Position numbers and translations under genes: made by a program | Assembly: GCA_022818135.1 (NCBI GenBank) | Contig: JAFMSR010000017.1 | Coordinates: forward strand, 1,436,002 to 1,500,001 | Direction of reading: 5' to 3' | Length of the DNA: 64,000 nucleotides | Source of the DNA: Saxidomus purpurata | Taxonomy: Eukaryota > Mollusca > Bivalvia > Venerida > Veneridae | The notes under the pieces: generated by a model | What the model saw: the letters and a program-made list of their open reading frames with translations, nothing else | Databases searched by the model: none | Told to the model about the DNA's origin: nothing | Part shown: positions 34,080 to 47,022 of the stretch, one piece after another | How the letters are laid out: each line of letters starts with the position of its first letter | Numbering within the stretch: position 1 is the first letter of the stretch

Positions 34080-34560
34080 ATATAACGTTGATAGATATGG
34101 ACATTCAAAATTTGAATGTCGTGCCAGCGCGACATACGACATTCCACATTTAAAATATTCAGAATCTACAAAACTGCTAAAAGTTGAATGTCATGCTAGC
34201 GCAACATACGATATTCGACATTCAGAATTTGAATGTCGTTCCAGCGCGACATACGACATCCGACATTCAAAACATACAAAAATGCTAAAGTCTGAATGTC
34301 ATGCTAGCGCGACATACGGCATTCAGAATTTGAATGTCGCATGTCATATGTCGCGCTGGCACGACATTCAAATTTTGAATGTCGAATGTCGTATGTCGCG
34401 CTGGCACGCGGGGTAGATTTTGAATGTCGAATGTCGCGCTGGAACGACATTCAAATTTTGAATGTCGTATGTCGCGCTGGCACGCGGGGTAGATTTTGAA
34501 TGTCGAATGTCGCGCTGGAACGACATTCAAATTTTGAATGTCGAATGTCACGCTGGCACG
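34080..34560. repeat. Palindromic GAATGTCG repeat cluster, left block
   Basis: Copies of a unit 'gaatgtcgtgccagcgcgac' + 'atacgacattc' run forward to ~34335, then the complementary orientation runs to 34560, including two near-identical ~100-bp units with 'cacgcggggtagattttgaa'. Dense local self-complementarity. Confidence 0.8.
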
Positions 34561-34561
34561 C

Positions 34562-34978
34562 TATTTACCTACGTGAAGTTAGCTACGACATACGACATTC
34601 GACATTCAAAATTTACAAAACTGCTAAAGTTTGAATGTCGTGCTAGCGCGAAATACGACATTCAACATTCAGAACTTGAATGTCATGCCAGCGCGACATA
34701 CGACATTCGACATTCAGAACTTGAATGTCATGCCAGCTCGACATTCGACATTCAAAACTTACAAAAACAGTAAAGTTTGAATGTCTTGGCAGCGCCACAT
34801 ACATGACATTCAAGTTCTGAATGTCGAATGTCGTATTTCGCGCTAGCACGACATTCAAACTTTAGCAGTTTTGTAAATTTTGAATATCGAATGTGGTATG
34901 TTGCGCTGAAACGACATTCAAATTTTAAATGTCGAATCTCGTATGTCGTTTGTTGAGCTAACTTCACGCACGTAAATA
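34562..34978. mobile_element. Foldback element made of GAATGTCG repeats
   Basis: The ends are inverted: TATTTACCTACGTGAAG with TTAGCT at 34562 and the complement ...AGCTAACTTCACGCACGTAAATA ending 34978 (read in two pieces). Arms hold CGACATACGACATTC units with 'tacaaaactgctaaa' spacers. No target duplication was found, so transposition is likely but unproven. Confidence 0.65.
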
Positions 34979-36050
34979 ATTTTATGTTCTAAAATTATAA
35001 AAACGTTCAAGAAGACTGAAAACCTAGGAGTATTTTATTGACCTTTTTCATTCGGTATTATCAATTTAATTTACAGAGTAAAAATCTCAATTAAAAACTT
35101 GTCATTTCATTTGCGGTTGAACAGATACCAACCTTCGGCTAAAAGACAGCTTAATACGGCTACGCCGAAAAATGCGACAGAAATTGTTTCGAAACACAAC
35201 CACTTCAAAAATCAGTTGCAATCCGGAATAATCTCGTATCGTTGTATTTATTTATATATAAAGTATGTTAAAATTTCCGTTAGTGTAAGTAACCGGCAGA
35301 CATAACTTACAACATAGTCTAATGACAACCTTCCTACAATGTCAACCAGTGTGTGGAAAGTGGTTTCGAACCCGCACTTTAACGAATAAGAAATCAGACT
35401 CTCTACCAAATACATCAATGCAACTCTATCAATAAACTTTTCGCGTGCTTCCGGGTATTTTTGAACATACAATTTCATTAAGCGTGCACAGATCGTTAAT
35501 ATTTGCACAAATATTTATACTAGTTTTAAACTACCTCTGATATCTGTATTCTGTACGGACAATTGTAAAAAGCAGTAGTAAAAATATTTTAATTTCCAAT
35601 TACCTAATATCCCATTACAATTGAGCGTGGTTTGCGTGGGGTATGTCAACTTAAAAGTTTTCATGGTTTATAATCGAGTGTAATCTTGTCTGCTTATTTA
35701 TTGCTATAATTTACAGACGTGTAGTCAAAACAGAAACGAAAGTTAATCATTTTGTTTTTCATATGAAAATACAAGTGTGATATTTCGAAAAGCCGTGTTC
35801 AATAATTATTTGTGGGTAGGGAATGTCGAAGATAGAAGGTCGGGGAATGGGGGAGCTTGGGGGAACACACATTTTCTACTGTGAATCGTCTGTACAGTTT
35901 CGCAAATTTTTAATTTTCAATTTATTTGGGACTTCGTTTCAATTGGTCAGAGAGTCCAATATAAAACTCAACTGCAAGACGGACGACGAATAAGCTCTGT
36001 TGCTGTACATTTAGATGAAATGTGAGAGTGGTGCAACAGATATATACATG
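34979..36050. other. No gene recognised
   Basis: Contains only a weak tRNA-like stretch (minus strand, about 35335-35410, box B GGTTCGAAAC). No other signal. Confidence 0.4.
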
Positions 36051-36192
36051 TACAGTAAAACCTGTGTTAAAGACCACCTCCGAACAAAGACCACCCTCTG
36101 ATAAGTACGCCAAAATTGTGTATGGCATGTGAATTAGACCTCGTGAGAGATACCAATTTGCATCTTCAGTGGTCTTCCAAAGGTTTACTGTA
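36051..36192. mobile_element. Tc1/mariner-type MITE (TA target)
   Basis: 142 bp with inverted ends TACAGTAAAACCTGTGTTAA (left) and TACAGTAAACCT read from the right, followed on both sides by 'agaccac'. TA at each end fits a mariner-type target. Confidence 0.7.
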
Positions 36193-36862
36193 TACGAGCG
36201 TTTATTACCTTGTGAAGGTAGAACTTCCTGTTCAATCAGTAGATTTTAAAGCGAAAAGACATTAACAAATAATAGCCCTTCCTTAACGTCATGTAGAGTT
36301 TTCAAAAGATACTGTGTACAAACGTTTATTACACTATAGCGTGATGTAAAAGGTATACATTAACATCTGATTTCTAATCTCAAAAACTTTATTTACGAAC
36401 ATAGCTAAATTCGATGAAACCAATTTTTTCAGATTTCATTAATTCAGTATTCGGTAATTAATCACATGAGCCCATATCATTTAATATTGGGCCAACTCAA
36501 TATCTGCCATGTCACCAAAAGCCTTCTACCCTTTGGTTACCCGATGACTATACAAGCTCGATTTCATTTCTTGTACCCCTGTGACAATCACATGGTTGTA
36601 AACAGAAAGTAATACCGTACTAACAAGCAACTCCGCAAGATGCCATAAAATATTAAGAATATTATATAAGTGAATGAGATAACCTAGGTATATAATGTAT
36701 ACTAAACTTTGTTCCCTGCCTCTCGCAATTGATTTTGAATTAAATGTTTATTTTTTTCCACGTTTTTAAAATACAGCTTACGGTTGCAACATATGTGCAA
36801 TATTCTACCATTTCTTTTTCATGCATTTTAATGTATTTACGCGATGGTTGATGTTGTAAAAA
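36193..36862. other. No gene recognised
   Basis: No supported feature. Confidence 0.4.
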
Positions 36863-37012
36863 GTGGTATCCGAGGCGCGTTCGTCTGGAAATTCCGGGGT
36901 TTAAGCCCCACTAGTGGCCATAGTGGTAGTGTCCTCAGAAAATACACATTAATTCCTCATTGCCTCTATTCCAGGTTGAATCCATTTCGAGTGAGTCTCG
37001 AGAGCAATTAAT
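36863..37012 (+). mobile_element. Degenerate tRNA-derived SINE
   Basis: tRNA-like box B (GGGTTTAAGCCCC) after 'cgaggcgcgttcgtctgg', followed by 'gagtgagtctcgagagcaat', reminiscent of the 'gactcgagagtgactc' block of the SINEs at 37590 and 46455. No clear 3' tail. Confidence 0.45.
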
Positions 37013-37589
37013 CTAAGATATAAAGACTTGTTTCATTACCGAGAACTAATAAATAAAATAATCACAATAAACATAATAATGATAAATAAATAATTTTTTT
37101 TCCAAATCTAAGCATACCTCCTTCGTTGTTTTTTTATTCTCCCGTGTATAAATACGTCGCCTCAATGAATTCATTTTGTCGAAGATAATGTAAACATAAA
37201 AGCTCTTTTTTTTAAACAAACACACAAATTCCTAATTGTTCTATTCCTCACCACAGTAACAGTCCATAGTTCCTAAATATATAGTTATAACATGGCAGAT
37301 CGGTAGACGTATACAATCGTTTGATGTTACAAAATCATAATAGAAAGTTTATTGTATTTTAACTGACCAGTTAGCAATAAAGGCACCATAAATGACTACC
37401 CGCTGTCCACAGACAAAAGAACCATAATTCTATTAACTACAAATTTGTATCTAATTCTTTATCTAATTTAATGAACCGAAAGAAAAGCTAAGCCTGAGGC
37501 GCAACGTGACAGCATATAGCATAACATGGACGAATACCTTGGCCTTATACCGCAGTCATACAGTCACGTTTTGGCCGCCACGTTTAGCT

Positions 37590-37766
37590 ACGTTGAGTCA
37601 GAAACGGGATACAACGGCGCCCTCATCCGCTCATCCCGGAGGTTGCGGGTTCGAGCCCCACTGATACCAGTACTGGTTCTTCCAGGAAGCGGACTCGAGA
37701 GTGACTCGATATAAGCTACAAGCTTTCTTCACAATCGAGCTAAAATAAATTAGTATAAACCACTGA
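37590..37766 (+). mobile_element. tRNA-derived SINE (bivalve type)
   Basis: Degenerate tRNA head ending GGTTGCGGGTTCGAGCCCC, then CCAGTACTGGTTCTTCCAGG, 'gactcgagagtgactc' and the 3' tail GCTTTCTTCACAATCGAGC. It shares body and tail with 46455-46632. Confidence 0.78.
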
Positions 37767-37928
37767 ATTAAATGTAGAATTCAGAATTACATATGTAATA
37801 TACGGACCCTGTATAAACTAAACGGCGCGGCCTAAACCACACTATGACTGGGGAATTAAATATTTTTTAAAGGTTATGACATCCCATGTAATGTCCGTGA
37901 AATATAAACTGTAAGATATTCCTGTCCG

Positions 37929-37930
<2 letters not shown>

Positions 37931-37961
<31 letters not shown>

Positions 37962-37962
37962 C
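37931..37962 (+). repeat. (GAT)n microsatellite
   Basis: About ten GAT repeats ending at GACGTCGAT. Confidence 0.9.
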
Positions 37963-39394
37963 GTCGATATTCTATAAGGAAAATATGGACACAGGAATAG
38001 TCGGAGGTAGTATTATAATTTTCACATCTTCTCAGCATTGTTTGACGTGAGTTTCACAGTATTTCTTGAACGACAGAGAGACAGGCTTGATGTACCAGTC
38101 TGACATGACTACCATGTATTGGTACATTCTAAATATTAATGCTCCGCACTTAGTCCGCAAAGTTTACATACATGTATCCAATTTTAACAAAGATTGTGAA
38201 CTTTTCTGTCATTTATCGAAATTAAGCTTGACGTAGCTTTAAGAAGGACATTTGAAACATGAATGTGTGATAACACGCCTTCAATATTATCATGACATAA
38301 CGGATACAAATATTGACTGTATGTTTTACCATAATTCAGTTCTGAAAAGGGAATCGAAAGCAATGTCACACGTCATGACATAACCATTATAAATAATGAT
38401 TCTCTGTAATAGCAGAAGACAAAATACGCAATATGGCAGCCCTGGCCTTCCATACGAATGGTATAATTCAAATAGTTTTATTGTGGGTCCCAATAGACTC
38501 TTATGATTGTTATAATTAGTAAATATATAATTGGTTAACTTAGCAACTTAATTTGGCTACAAAATTGAGTTAGAGCATCTGTCTAATTTTGTTAAGATAC
38601 ATGCAGGTTGAAGCAAACAAACTTTGAACAAGTACATTTAATTTATAGATCTCAACGACATAAATTATACAGCCGGTAATAGAGCTGATTCTTCAAAAGT
38701 TTACTATCTTGTTTTCTGGTGTAACTTATTGCCTTTATATAACAGAATGAGAAGCTTAACATAATGGATCATTTACAACAACTATATGAAAAAAACATAC
38801 CAGTTTAAGCATTTATGCCTCAAAAGTCTTCTTAGTTTATTAATCCATGAAGAAATTTTAAGAGTTTATTACTCCATGAAGATTTTTTTGCACAAAAAAC
38901 TGAAACTCTAGAGACATGTCCCCCTAGACAATCGTTTGGAGAGCTAATAAAACTAGTTTCCACACTAAATGAGTTGTGGTCCAGTTGCCTGGAGTTAACT
39001 CATAAACAAGACAGAAATATTAGCAGACGCTGATTGCAGGATGATTTTCATCCCTAATTTTGTTGAATTTTCATTGACAACAAATTGATCAGCATGTTCA
39101 GTGTTTACTCACGGTCTGTTTGGTAAACTCTCCATGTTGTGCATGCTTGCCTTATACAAACAATGTTCAAGTAACCTTTTCCTCAGCTCGATAGTTTAAT
39201 CAATTTATATTATCCTGAATATGTCCGCTAATTGATAAATGACATCTGCAAAGAAACCCGAAATGAACTAAATTGTTCAGATAAATAAAGCATATCTCTT
39301 GATTAGTGCTCTGTACCAAATTCCAGACACAAATTATTCCCAGATAAGAACGGAATTATAGACCTTAATTGTATACTTAGTAGTTCAAAAAGTT
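37963..39394. other. No gene recognised
   Basis: No supported feature. Confidence 0.4.
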
Positions 39395-39480
39395 ACGCTT
39401 GTCGGTTAGAAGTGGATCCGTTTGCAGGACAATTCATCCAGTAGTCGTGGGTTCGATCTCTCAACCCACTGTGTTTAGTT
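39395..39480 (+). repeat. Weak tRNA-like/SINE relict
   Basis: 'gtcggttagaagtggatccg' and GTGGGTTCGATCTC at roughly tRNA box A/B spacing; no body or tail recognised. Confidence 0.3.
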
Positions 39481-39745
39481 GTAACGTTCCTATATACCGG
39501 ACATATAAAGGTGTCTGAAAGAGGGGTACAATATCCCCGAAACCTAAAATAGCTAACATCCTGTTGGGGGGTGGGGGGCGTTGGTCACACGAAATATGGA
39601 TACACACGGCAAAATTCTGAAGTACAATGACTATCGGTTAAAGGTAAGAGTTTTTAATGCAAACATATGCTCAAGATTTTACACGAAAAGTTCATTAAAA
39701 AATGAAATAAAATTCAGGACAGAAAAGTTATACGAACTCTAAAAC

Positions 39746-39831
39746 TCAAGGTTTATATAAAAAAAACTTACGATATACTGATATTTAAAAAACAAAACTA
39801 TCAATATCGTAAGTTTTAATATAAACCTTGA
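39746..39831. repeat. Near-perfect 30-bp hairpin
   Basis: TCAAGGTTTATAT...ACTTACGATAT is mirrored by ATATCGTAAGT...ATATAAACCTTGA around a ~27-bp loop. It may be a tiny MITE. Confidence 0.75.
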
Positions 39832-39849
39832 CCGCGATAGGAAGACACT

Positions 39850-41799
39850 TAACAAAGTTCAAATTGCTACGAATATTTGCAAGTAGTTCCTCTTCAAACA
39901 GTACACCCTGTCACTAAACAAATATTCTGTATTTACTTTTAAAATTTAAAGACGTAACATTCTTACTTAGAATAGATTATTTTTTTATTCGTGATGTCTT
40001 TGACAATACTTAATCGCACCACCCGGGTAAGTGTTTCACTTGTGATCTTAGCATGCATGTTATTGTTCCTGACTATTGTTTTGTCAGGGGAACGCACCTC
40101 ATGAACTTTGCATGCAAGCTTCATAGTATAGTCAAAGAATGTTTAAAAGTAACCAGTTGAAAACGAAATCAAACGTCGCAAAAGTAAAGAAACAGAATAC
40201 ACTGCACTGATATATGTGACTTATTTGTTTAAAAAGATGAACATTACTAAGTTTTGTAGTAATTGCACAAAGAGTGGTCAATGTATATTTGGTGTCGGGC
40301 TATAAATATTATTCCATATCCGCGGTGATGGTTTGTTAAAAACTACTAAAAAAACGGACAGCGCTAACTCTGTGACATTTCGGCTATTCAAAAGCCGTAA
40401 CCCTGTAGTAGCCATCGAAATTATGCAATATTTGCCAATAAACACTGTTACCAGGGTTTGGTACAAACTGATTAAAGACTATAACAGGACGGACATATGT
40501 GGACGGCGTCCGTCCGAGACGTGTGACCCTATTATACGTACTGTATCTGGAGGCGGGCGTATCAAAATATAACAAATCGCTATAACTACGCTGTAAACGA
40601 AAAATAAAAAAAAAAAAAACACATTAAAAAGCTGGAATTATAAATGAAATTAATGATTATGTTCAAACGTTTTATCTATATTTGTATTTGTAAAAGGATT
40701 TATTGTAATCTTTGTATTTACAATCGTAACAATTAGTGCACAACCAATGCAGACTTATACACGACGAACATGTCCGAGTTGTTCCGTGTAACCGTTGTTT
40801 ATCCTTGATAATGAATGTAAAATGGAAGTATTAGTCATTAATTAATCGGATATTGTAAAGATTTTTCAAGGCAAATTCGTTGCTGACTGCGTCATAAATC
40901 ATCGCAAATTATGTTAAAAGCGTAAACGTTTGACAATGTAGACGAATCAACTATTGAAATTGCCTTTTGAAAGTACGTTATAATGATAAATCATTGACGT
41001 TGACTTTTCCCTTTAGAAAACATATTCATATATATTCAAAACTCAAAATGAACTGATTACGGTAACCTATATTAGTTTTGATACGTGTATTTTAAATTTC
41101 ATGTTTCATGTATTTAAAATTCCGTATTTTATTTTTTTGTTACGTAGTAATACAACAGATTAAATGATGAATGAGGAGAGAGCATGTATGCTGCTGATGC
41201 TGGTAGGAACGTGTACTACAGTGATTTGCAATGGTGTCAACCAATTACACATATTCAATGTATTTGTTACCGTCGTATTGTTTACATATTCAATAACAAC
41301 ACAGTTGGCATAGTTTACAATTAGAAACTGTGCAACAGATTACGCTGACATTGCCACTTCCGGCCAAGAACCGGAAATACTTCTCTACCCAAAATAACAC
41401 GGTTGGTTGACACACAGAAATTCTATATCTGTAATTTACAGAATTGTGTATTTGTTCCTCAAAATGTCACATGTTTATTGTAGCTAGGATATAACGAATG
41501 TACATGTTTATATGATCACATGCGATCAGAAATGAAAAATTAAAAACTTGAAACTTGAATATATTTACCGAAGTTTTGGACCGTCGAAGTGATAAAAAAC
41601 AATAACGTTAAAATGAAACTGTAAACATATAATAGAACATGTAACATAAAACATATCATTCGCTCATCTTACCTCGAATTCAACTATCTTCCACTCTCCG
41701 CAATGAAATATCCATTTTTCCAACATTCTTTTCTGTGCAACTGTTCAATCATATACAAGTCTCACTATCTGGTCAAATGTTGACGTCATCAAGAAAAAA
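39850..41799. other. No gene recognised
   Basis: The reading frames around 40280-40575 on both strands have no domain and sit in a 'ggacggcgtccgtccg' repeat-like context. Nothing supported. Confidence 0.4.
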
Positions 41800-42008
41800 T
41801 AATCTTTGCTTTCTGTTTAAAACTTTAACACTATTTCTTACCGAATTAAGAAATATTAATCTTTGAACTTTAATTTTCGTTTTAAAACTTTAACAATATT
41901 TCTTATGTCATTATGAAATATTAACCTTTGATTTTTAACAATATTCTTACGTCATTAAGAAATATCAATCTTTAATTTCCGTTTAAAACGTAAACACTAT
42001 TTCTGCAG
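41800..42008. repeat. Short tandem repeat (~50-65 bp units)
   Basis: Units containing 'aaaactttaacactatttctta' and 'attaagaaatattaatcttt' recur three to four times with length variation. Confidence 0.7.
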
Positions 42009-44213
42009 ACGATCTGTACATGAAGTGTCTTCTGTAGACATTTTTTTAATTTATTCGCTGGCTTATTCATCCAGGTGATGGTAATCTATTCATACATCAT
42101 ATCCGTCGTTTATCAAGCAATTTGACATCAACAAATCTTTATAATTCCATAGTTGTTTATAGGCATATTGACGAATTGATTTTGAAGGTGTTACCTAGAG
42201 TGATATGTTCGATACAGACAGGGGAAAACGCTCATTATAACTGATAAGAGGTGGTTGTTCAAAGTAACGTTGTGGAATTCAATCATAAGATCATACTTAA
42301 ATGTTTTGCTAAAAACCTTGTCAAGAAGAATGACAAGTATTTGGATAAACATGTAAGATGAATTTGTTTTAATATCTTTAATACAGTTTTAACGCTTTTT
42401 CAAGCATATCCCTCAACCATATATATTTGAAATGTGTTTTTCCATACATATTTTCCTTTGGTCTATATTCTTGAAATAACCATCATAAATCAATTTGCAT
42501 GCATATACTTTAATCCTTAAGTAATTAATTAAGTGTGCTTAAACATATGATTATTCCTTTTTGAAATCTCTTCGGTAATTGACGTGACTAAATCACCATC
42601 AGCTGATGACGTTTTCTGAACATATCCCTTCTACAGCGTTAATATTCCAATCACACATAAGAAACAGTAACACACATATACATGCAACTTTGTAAAGAGT
42701 CACGGAGGTAAACCCTTTGAAACACAACACCCCTGAACGGTTCTAAATTACTACTTCCTATCTCGAAATCTCTATGTAGTGATTGACCTTTAATTTTTCA
42801 ATGAAAGCACACCGTCTCTCCCCATTAACATTAATTATATTTCAGGACCTAATAAATATTATTATCCAAAATTTAAATCATGACTTCCGACATTTCTCTT
42901 TCAATAAATCATAATCACCATCTTATTAAAGGTGTGACGTTGAAATTTCAATATTTAAATAGACTTTAGAGCAAATATTTTACCAACAGGCTGCATTGTG
43001 CTGTATATGTACTTAGGTCTTAATTGTATAATGTATGTATAAGATGTATATATATTCAATTATTTAATTCAGGCCATATTCCGGCGACTTATATACCGTG
43101 AATTAATTGCAACGGGTTTCTCTTTACGATCGGTTTTAGCAAATAAAAATCTGTCATCATGTGTAAAATCACGGATGTTGTTTGTTTCATTACGTAACGA
43201 TTACTCCACTAGTACCACTTTAAAAACTTCGACCGCTGCTATTGCTACAATGTACTACATTTGCTACTGCTGCCACTTCTACTGCTCTGTTGTTCATACT
43301 TCTACTTCTACTAGTTCTATTTTCATAGTTTAATTCAGTCTCATCAGCATATACATTTTCAATACAATAGACATGAATAAAACATAACACATGTAGTGCT
43401 GCCACTCAATAATGAGTTATAGGAGACTCTAGATAAGAATATTTACGTTATCTATAGCATTATCACAGACTATTATGTACATATTAAACAAAATAAATAG
43501 GTTACATATATCATTATCATAGACTATATGTACATGTTAAAAGTTAGGTTACCATTGCTAATCTTCCACTAAAAACTGCAGTAAAAGTACATGGGTAAAA
43601 TCTGAAATTGGAGGTCTGGGGCACTACTGCGCATATTAAGAAATGTTTTAAGAAAACATATATCAACCCTGATCAGATCAGAGGTGAACTGATTACCAAT
43701 GATAACCTACACATACATTAAAAGATGGTAGTATCATGTTAATATAGAAATATTGCACATTATATACAATAAAATTTTACATATTCTATTCATGTTCTAA
43801 GAAATCAGTCTATTTTTTTTCCTTTCAACATGTCATTATCTTATTTCGTTATTCCATTAGTTATTCGATGTTCACGTTCTTTCAGACGTAGTACCTTTAC
43901 CATTCGGTAAATCGGTAACATTGGAAAATCGGTAACTAGTGCATAAATTATCAGTTTTTATGTTTACACAATGATATTTTAGATTCACGTTAATTCCAGT
44001 GGATATCTTTCGTCTGACTAACCGCTTTCTCCAGATTGTAAATAACAGTAGAATTTCAATCTCTTTATTATTTCTAATGACTTTAATTTTCAATGTGGAA
44101 AGCAATATCTATTGATAAGGTTCATGCTATATTGTCTTCAATGAAAAGTTGCAGGCTACAAACATTAGGAAGAGCGTGCGAATCTGTCAGCAGATTTTGA
44201 TATAGACCTGAAA
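42009..44213. other. No gene recognised
   Basis: No supported feature. A degenerate ctactgctgccacttctact triplet tract lies near 43240-43320. Confidence 0.4.
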
Positions 44214-44309
44214 TAATGACCGTGGCTCTGATCACCATCAAGTTCAGCCACCAGCAGCAACTAGACAGACACAAGCTCAGCCACCACCAGCAACTATACG
44301 ATGACTATT

Positions 44310-45950
44310 CGATAAACATGATATACGAGTACAAATGTCTTGCCCAAAATATAAACATGATGCACGCGAAAAAAAACTTGGCTATACGATACACATGATA
44401 CACGCGTAAAATGCCTTGGCTATACGCTTAAAATCATACACGGATACAAATGTCTTGTCCATAATTACGATAAAAATGACACAAAATACAAATATCTTGT
44501 CCATATAATAAAAATAACACACGCGTAAAAATGTCTTGTCGTTACGATAAACATGATGCATTGGTACAAGTGTCTTGTCCATACGATTTACATGATGCAC
44601 GCGTAAAATGTCTTGTCCATACGATAAACATGATGCATGAGTACAAGTGTCTTGTCCATATGATAAACATGATGAACGCGTCAAATGTCTTGGCCATATA
44701 ATAAACATGATGCACTGGTACAAATGTCTTGTCCATATGATAAACATGATGCACGGGTACAAATGTCTTGTCGTTACGATAAACATGATACACGGGTACA
44801 AATGTCTTGTCCATTTGATAAACATGATGCACGGGTACAAATGTCTTAGCCATATGATAAACATGATGCACCGGTACAAATGTCTTGTCCCTATGATAAA
44901 CATGATGCACTGGTACAAATGTCTTATCCCTATGATAAACATGATGCACAGGTACAAATGTCTTGTCCACACGGTAAACATGATGCACGGGTACAAATGT
45001 CTTGTCCATATGATAAACATGATGCATGAGTACAAATGTCTTGTCCATATGATAAACATGATGCACGGGTACAAATGTCTTGTCCATACGATAAACATGA
45101 TGCACAGGTACAAATGTCTTGTCCATACGGTAGCATGATGCACGGGTACAAATGTCTTGTCCATACGATAAACATGATGCACGGGTACAAATGTCTTGTC
45201 CATATGATAAACATGATACACGCGTACAAATGTATTGTCCATACGATAAACATGATACACGGTTACACATGTCTTGTCCATATGATAAACATGACGACTG
45301 GTACAAATGTCTTGTCCATATGATAAACATGATGCACGGGTACAAATGTCTTGTCCATATGATAAACATGATGCACGGGTACAAATGGCTTGTCCATACG
45401 GTAGCATGATGCACGGGTACAAATGTCTTGTCCATACGGTAGCATGATGCACGGGTACAAATGTCTTGTCCATACGATAAACATGATGCACGGGTACAAA
45501 TGTCTTGTTCATATGATAAACATGATACACGCGTACAAATGTCTTGTCCAAACGATAAACATGATACACGGTTACACATGTCATGTCCATATGATAAACA
45601 TGATGCACGGGTACAAATGTCTTGTCCATATGATAAACATGATGCACACGTCAAAAGTCTTGTCCATATGATAAACATGATGCACGCGTCAAATGTCTTG
45701 TCCATATGATAAACATGATGCACGAGTAAAATGTCTTGTCCATATGATAAACATGATGCACACGTCAAATGTCTTGTCCATATGATAAACATGATACACG
45801 GTTACACATGTCTTGTCCATACGATAAACATGATACACGGTTACACATGTCTTGTCCATATCATAAAAGAGACACACAAATGTTTAGTCCATATGATAAA
45901 AATGATACACGCGTAACAATGTTTTGGCTATACGATAAACATGATACGCC
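44310..45950. repeat. 39-bp satellite array, about 40 copies
   Basis: The unit is about 'tgtcttgtccatatgataaa' + 'catgatgcacgggtacaaa'. Landmark steps (44726, 44765, 44804, 44843) are exactly 39 bp. Copies differ mainly at 'catacg/catatg' and 'cacgggt/cacgcgt/cacggtt', some lacking a base or shortened ('acggtagcatgatg'). Since 39 is 13 codons, five of six frames stay open over long stretches and give frames over 400 codons on the minus strand (13-residue units such as HHVYHMDKTFVPV). Frames change at indels and there is no start, splice or homology evidence, so I treat it as non-coding. Confidence 0.93.
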
Positions 45951-45955
45951 ATCTG

Positions 45956-46384
45956 TTAAAGTGACATTATGCGCATCTTACTGCACATAGTGTATTTTTG
46001 GTGACAGTTTTATAAAAGCAATTTTTGGTTGCTATTCATTTAAATGTGTTAAATTAATGATTATGCCGTATTAGTATCTGAAGTTGGTGCTTTAGATATA
46101 AAAAAATCTGACTGATAAAATGATAGTTGATTGTGTCGTTGTTGATGTTGGTAGAGATTTCGGCAGTGGAAGGGAAGCATCTCCTGCATGCATTTGTTCT
46201 TTTCTTAAATTGACTCTCCCAGTCAAATAAGAAAATCAATATTTGGAAAGTTATTATTTCATACTGGTAGCGTGAAGAGTTTGGTGTTTTGGGTTAAAAG
46301 CTATTATTTCCTCTACGCTTTTTGTACACACACCATATTCAGCTGGATTTTTACTTGAAAAAAATGCGCATAATGTCACTTTAA
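45956..46384. mobile_element. TTAA-flanked MITE (429 bp)
   Basis: TTAA followed by AGTGACATTATGCGCAT on the left (45956-45976), perfectly inverted on the right (46364-46384) and ending in TTAA. No transposase. TTAA suggests piggyBac- or Kolobok-type mobilisation. The same terminal motif occurs once more at 57312-57332. Its left end touches the 39-bp satellite. Confidence 0.82.
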
Positions 46385-46454
46385 TTATAAAATGACAAAA
46401 CCCCACATTGTTCATTTCTTTTGTTCTCGATTTAAATTTATTGGTGGCCAAAAC

Positions 46455-46632
46455 TTCGGTGGTGTATAGGTTAAGGCGTTCATCCCGGAGGTTGCGGGTT
46501 CGAGCCCGACTTGTGTCAAATACGTACCTCCTCATATGACACCAGTACTGGTTTTTCCAGGAAGCTGACTCGAGAGTGACTCTATAAGCTTCAAGCTTTC
46601 TTCACAATCGAGCTAAAATAACCTAGTATAAA
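46455..46632 (+). mobile_element. tRNA-derived SINE (bivalve type)
   Basis: tRNA-like head (GGTGGTGTATAGGTTAAGGCG box A; GCGGGTTCGAGCCC box B), then ACACCAGTACTGG, 'gactcgagagtgactc' and the tail GCTTTCTTCACAATCGAGC. Confidence 0.82.
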
Positions 46633-46715
46633 CTTAACTACACAGAAAGTTTACATTAAGATTTGTGCAATGTTTGCATTCACTGGAAACGAATACTAAT
46701 ATTTTCACCAATAAA

Positions 46716-47022
46716 TACCTGTTCTAACGCAGTACCGATGTAACGTCGTTTCTGATTGGTGACGTCGTTTAAATTTGCGACTATTAAATAACGTATATAT
46801 AGTCGCAAAATTCAAACGGCGTTTTAATTATCGCATTTAGACACATTGTGCGTTAGAAAAGGGATAACTATTTAGTGATTTTGATATTTGCGACTATATA
46901 TACGGTTTTAATGGTCGTAAACAGTTTTAACAGCTCCGGCTAACGCCGGCGCCGTTAACAATATTTGCGACCATTAAAAACCGTATATACAGTCGCAAAT
47001 ATCAACATTACAAAACAGTTAT
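46716..47022. mobile_element. Palindromic element(s) with GATATTTGCGAC arms
   Basis: The right hairpin (about 46861-47022) has arms GGATAACT...GATATTTGCGACTATATATACGG-type and the complement. The left part (46716-46865) is another inverted pair joined by TTCTAACGCA / TGCGTTAGAA and contains a TTGCGACTAT...ATAGTCGCAA hairpin. These are probably two nested or composite foldback MITEs. No target duplication found. Confidence 0.65.

Noticed and set aside
40278..40575. Overlapping frames on both strands of 62-79 codons
   Set aside because: Both strands are open by chance; the sequence around 40490-40530 is a cggacgg-type repeat, with no domain.
44382..45792. Two minus-strand frames over 400 codons suggesting a repeat protein
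   Set aside because: They are alternate frames of the 39-bp satellite; the repeat unit lacks stops in five frames, frames shift at indels, and there is no start context, splice site or domain.
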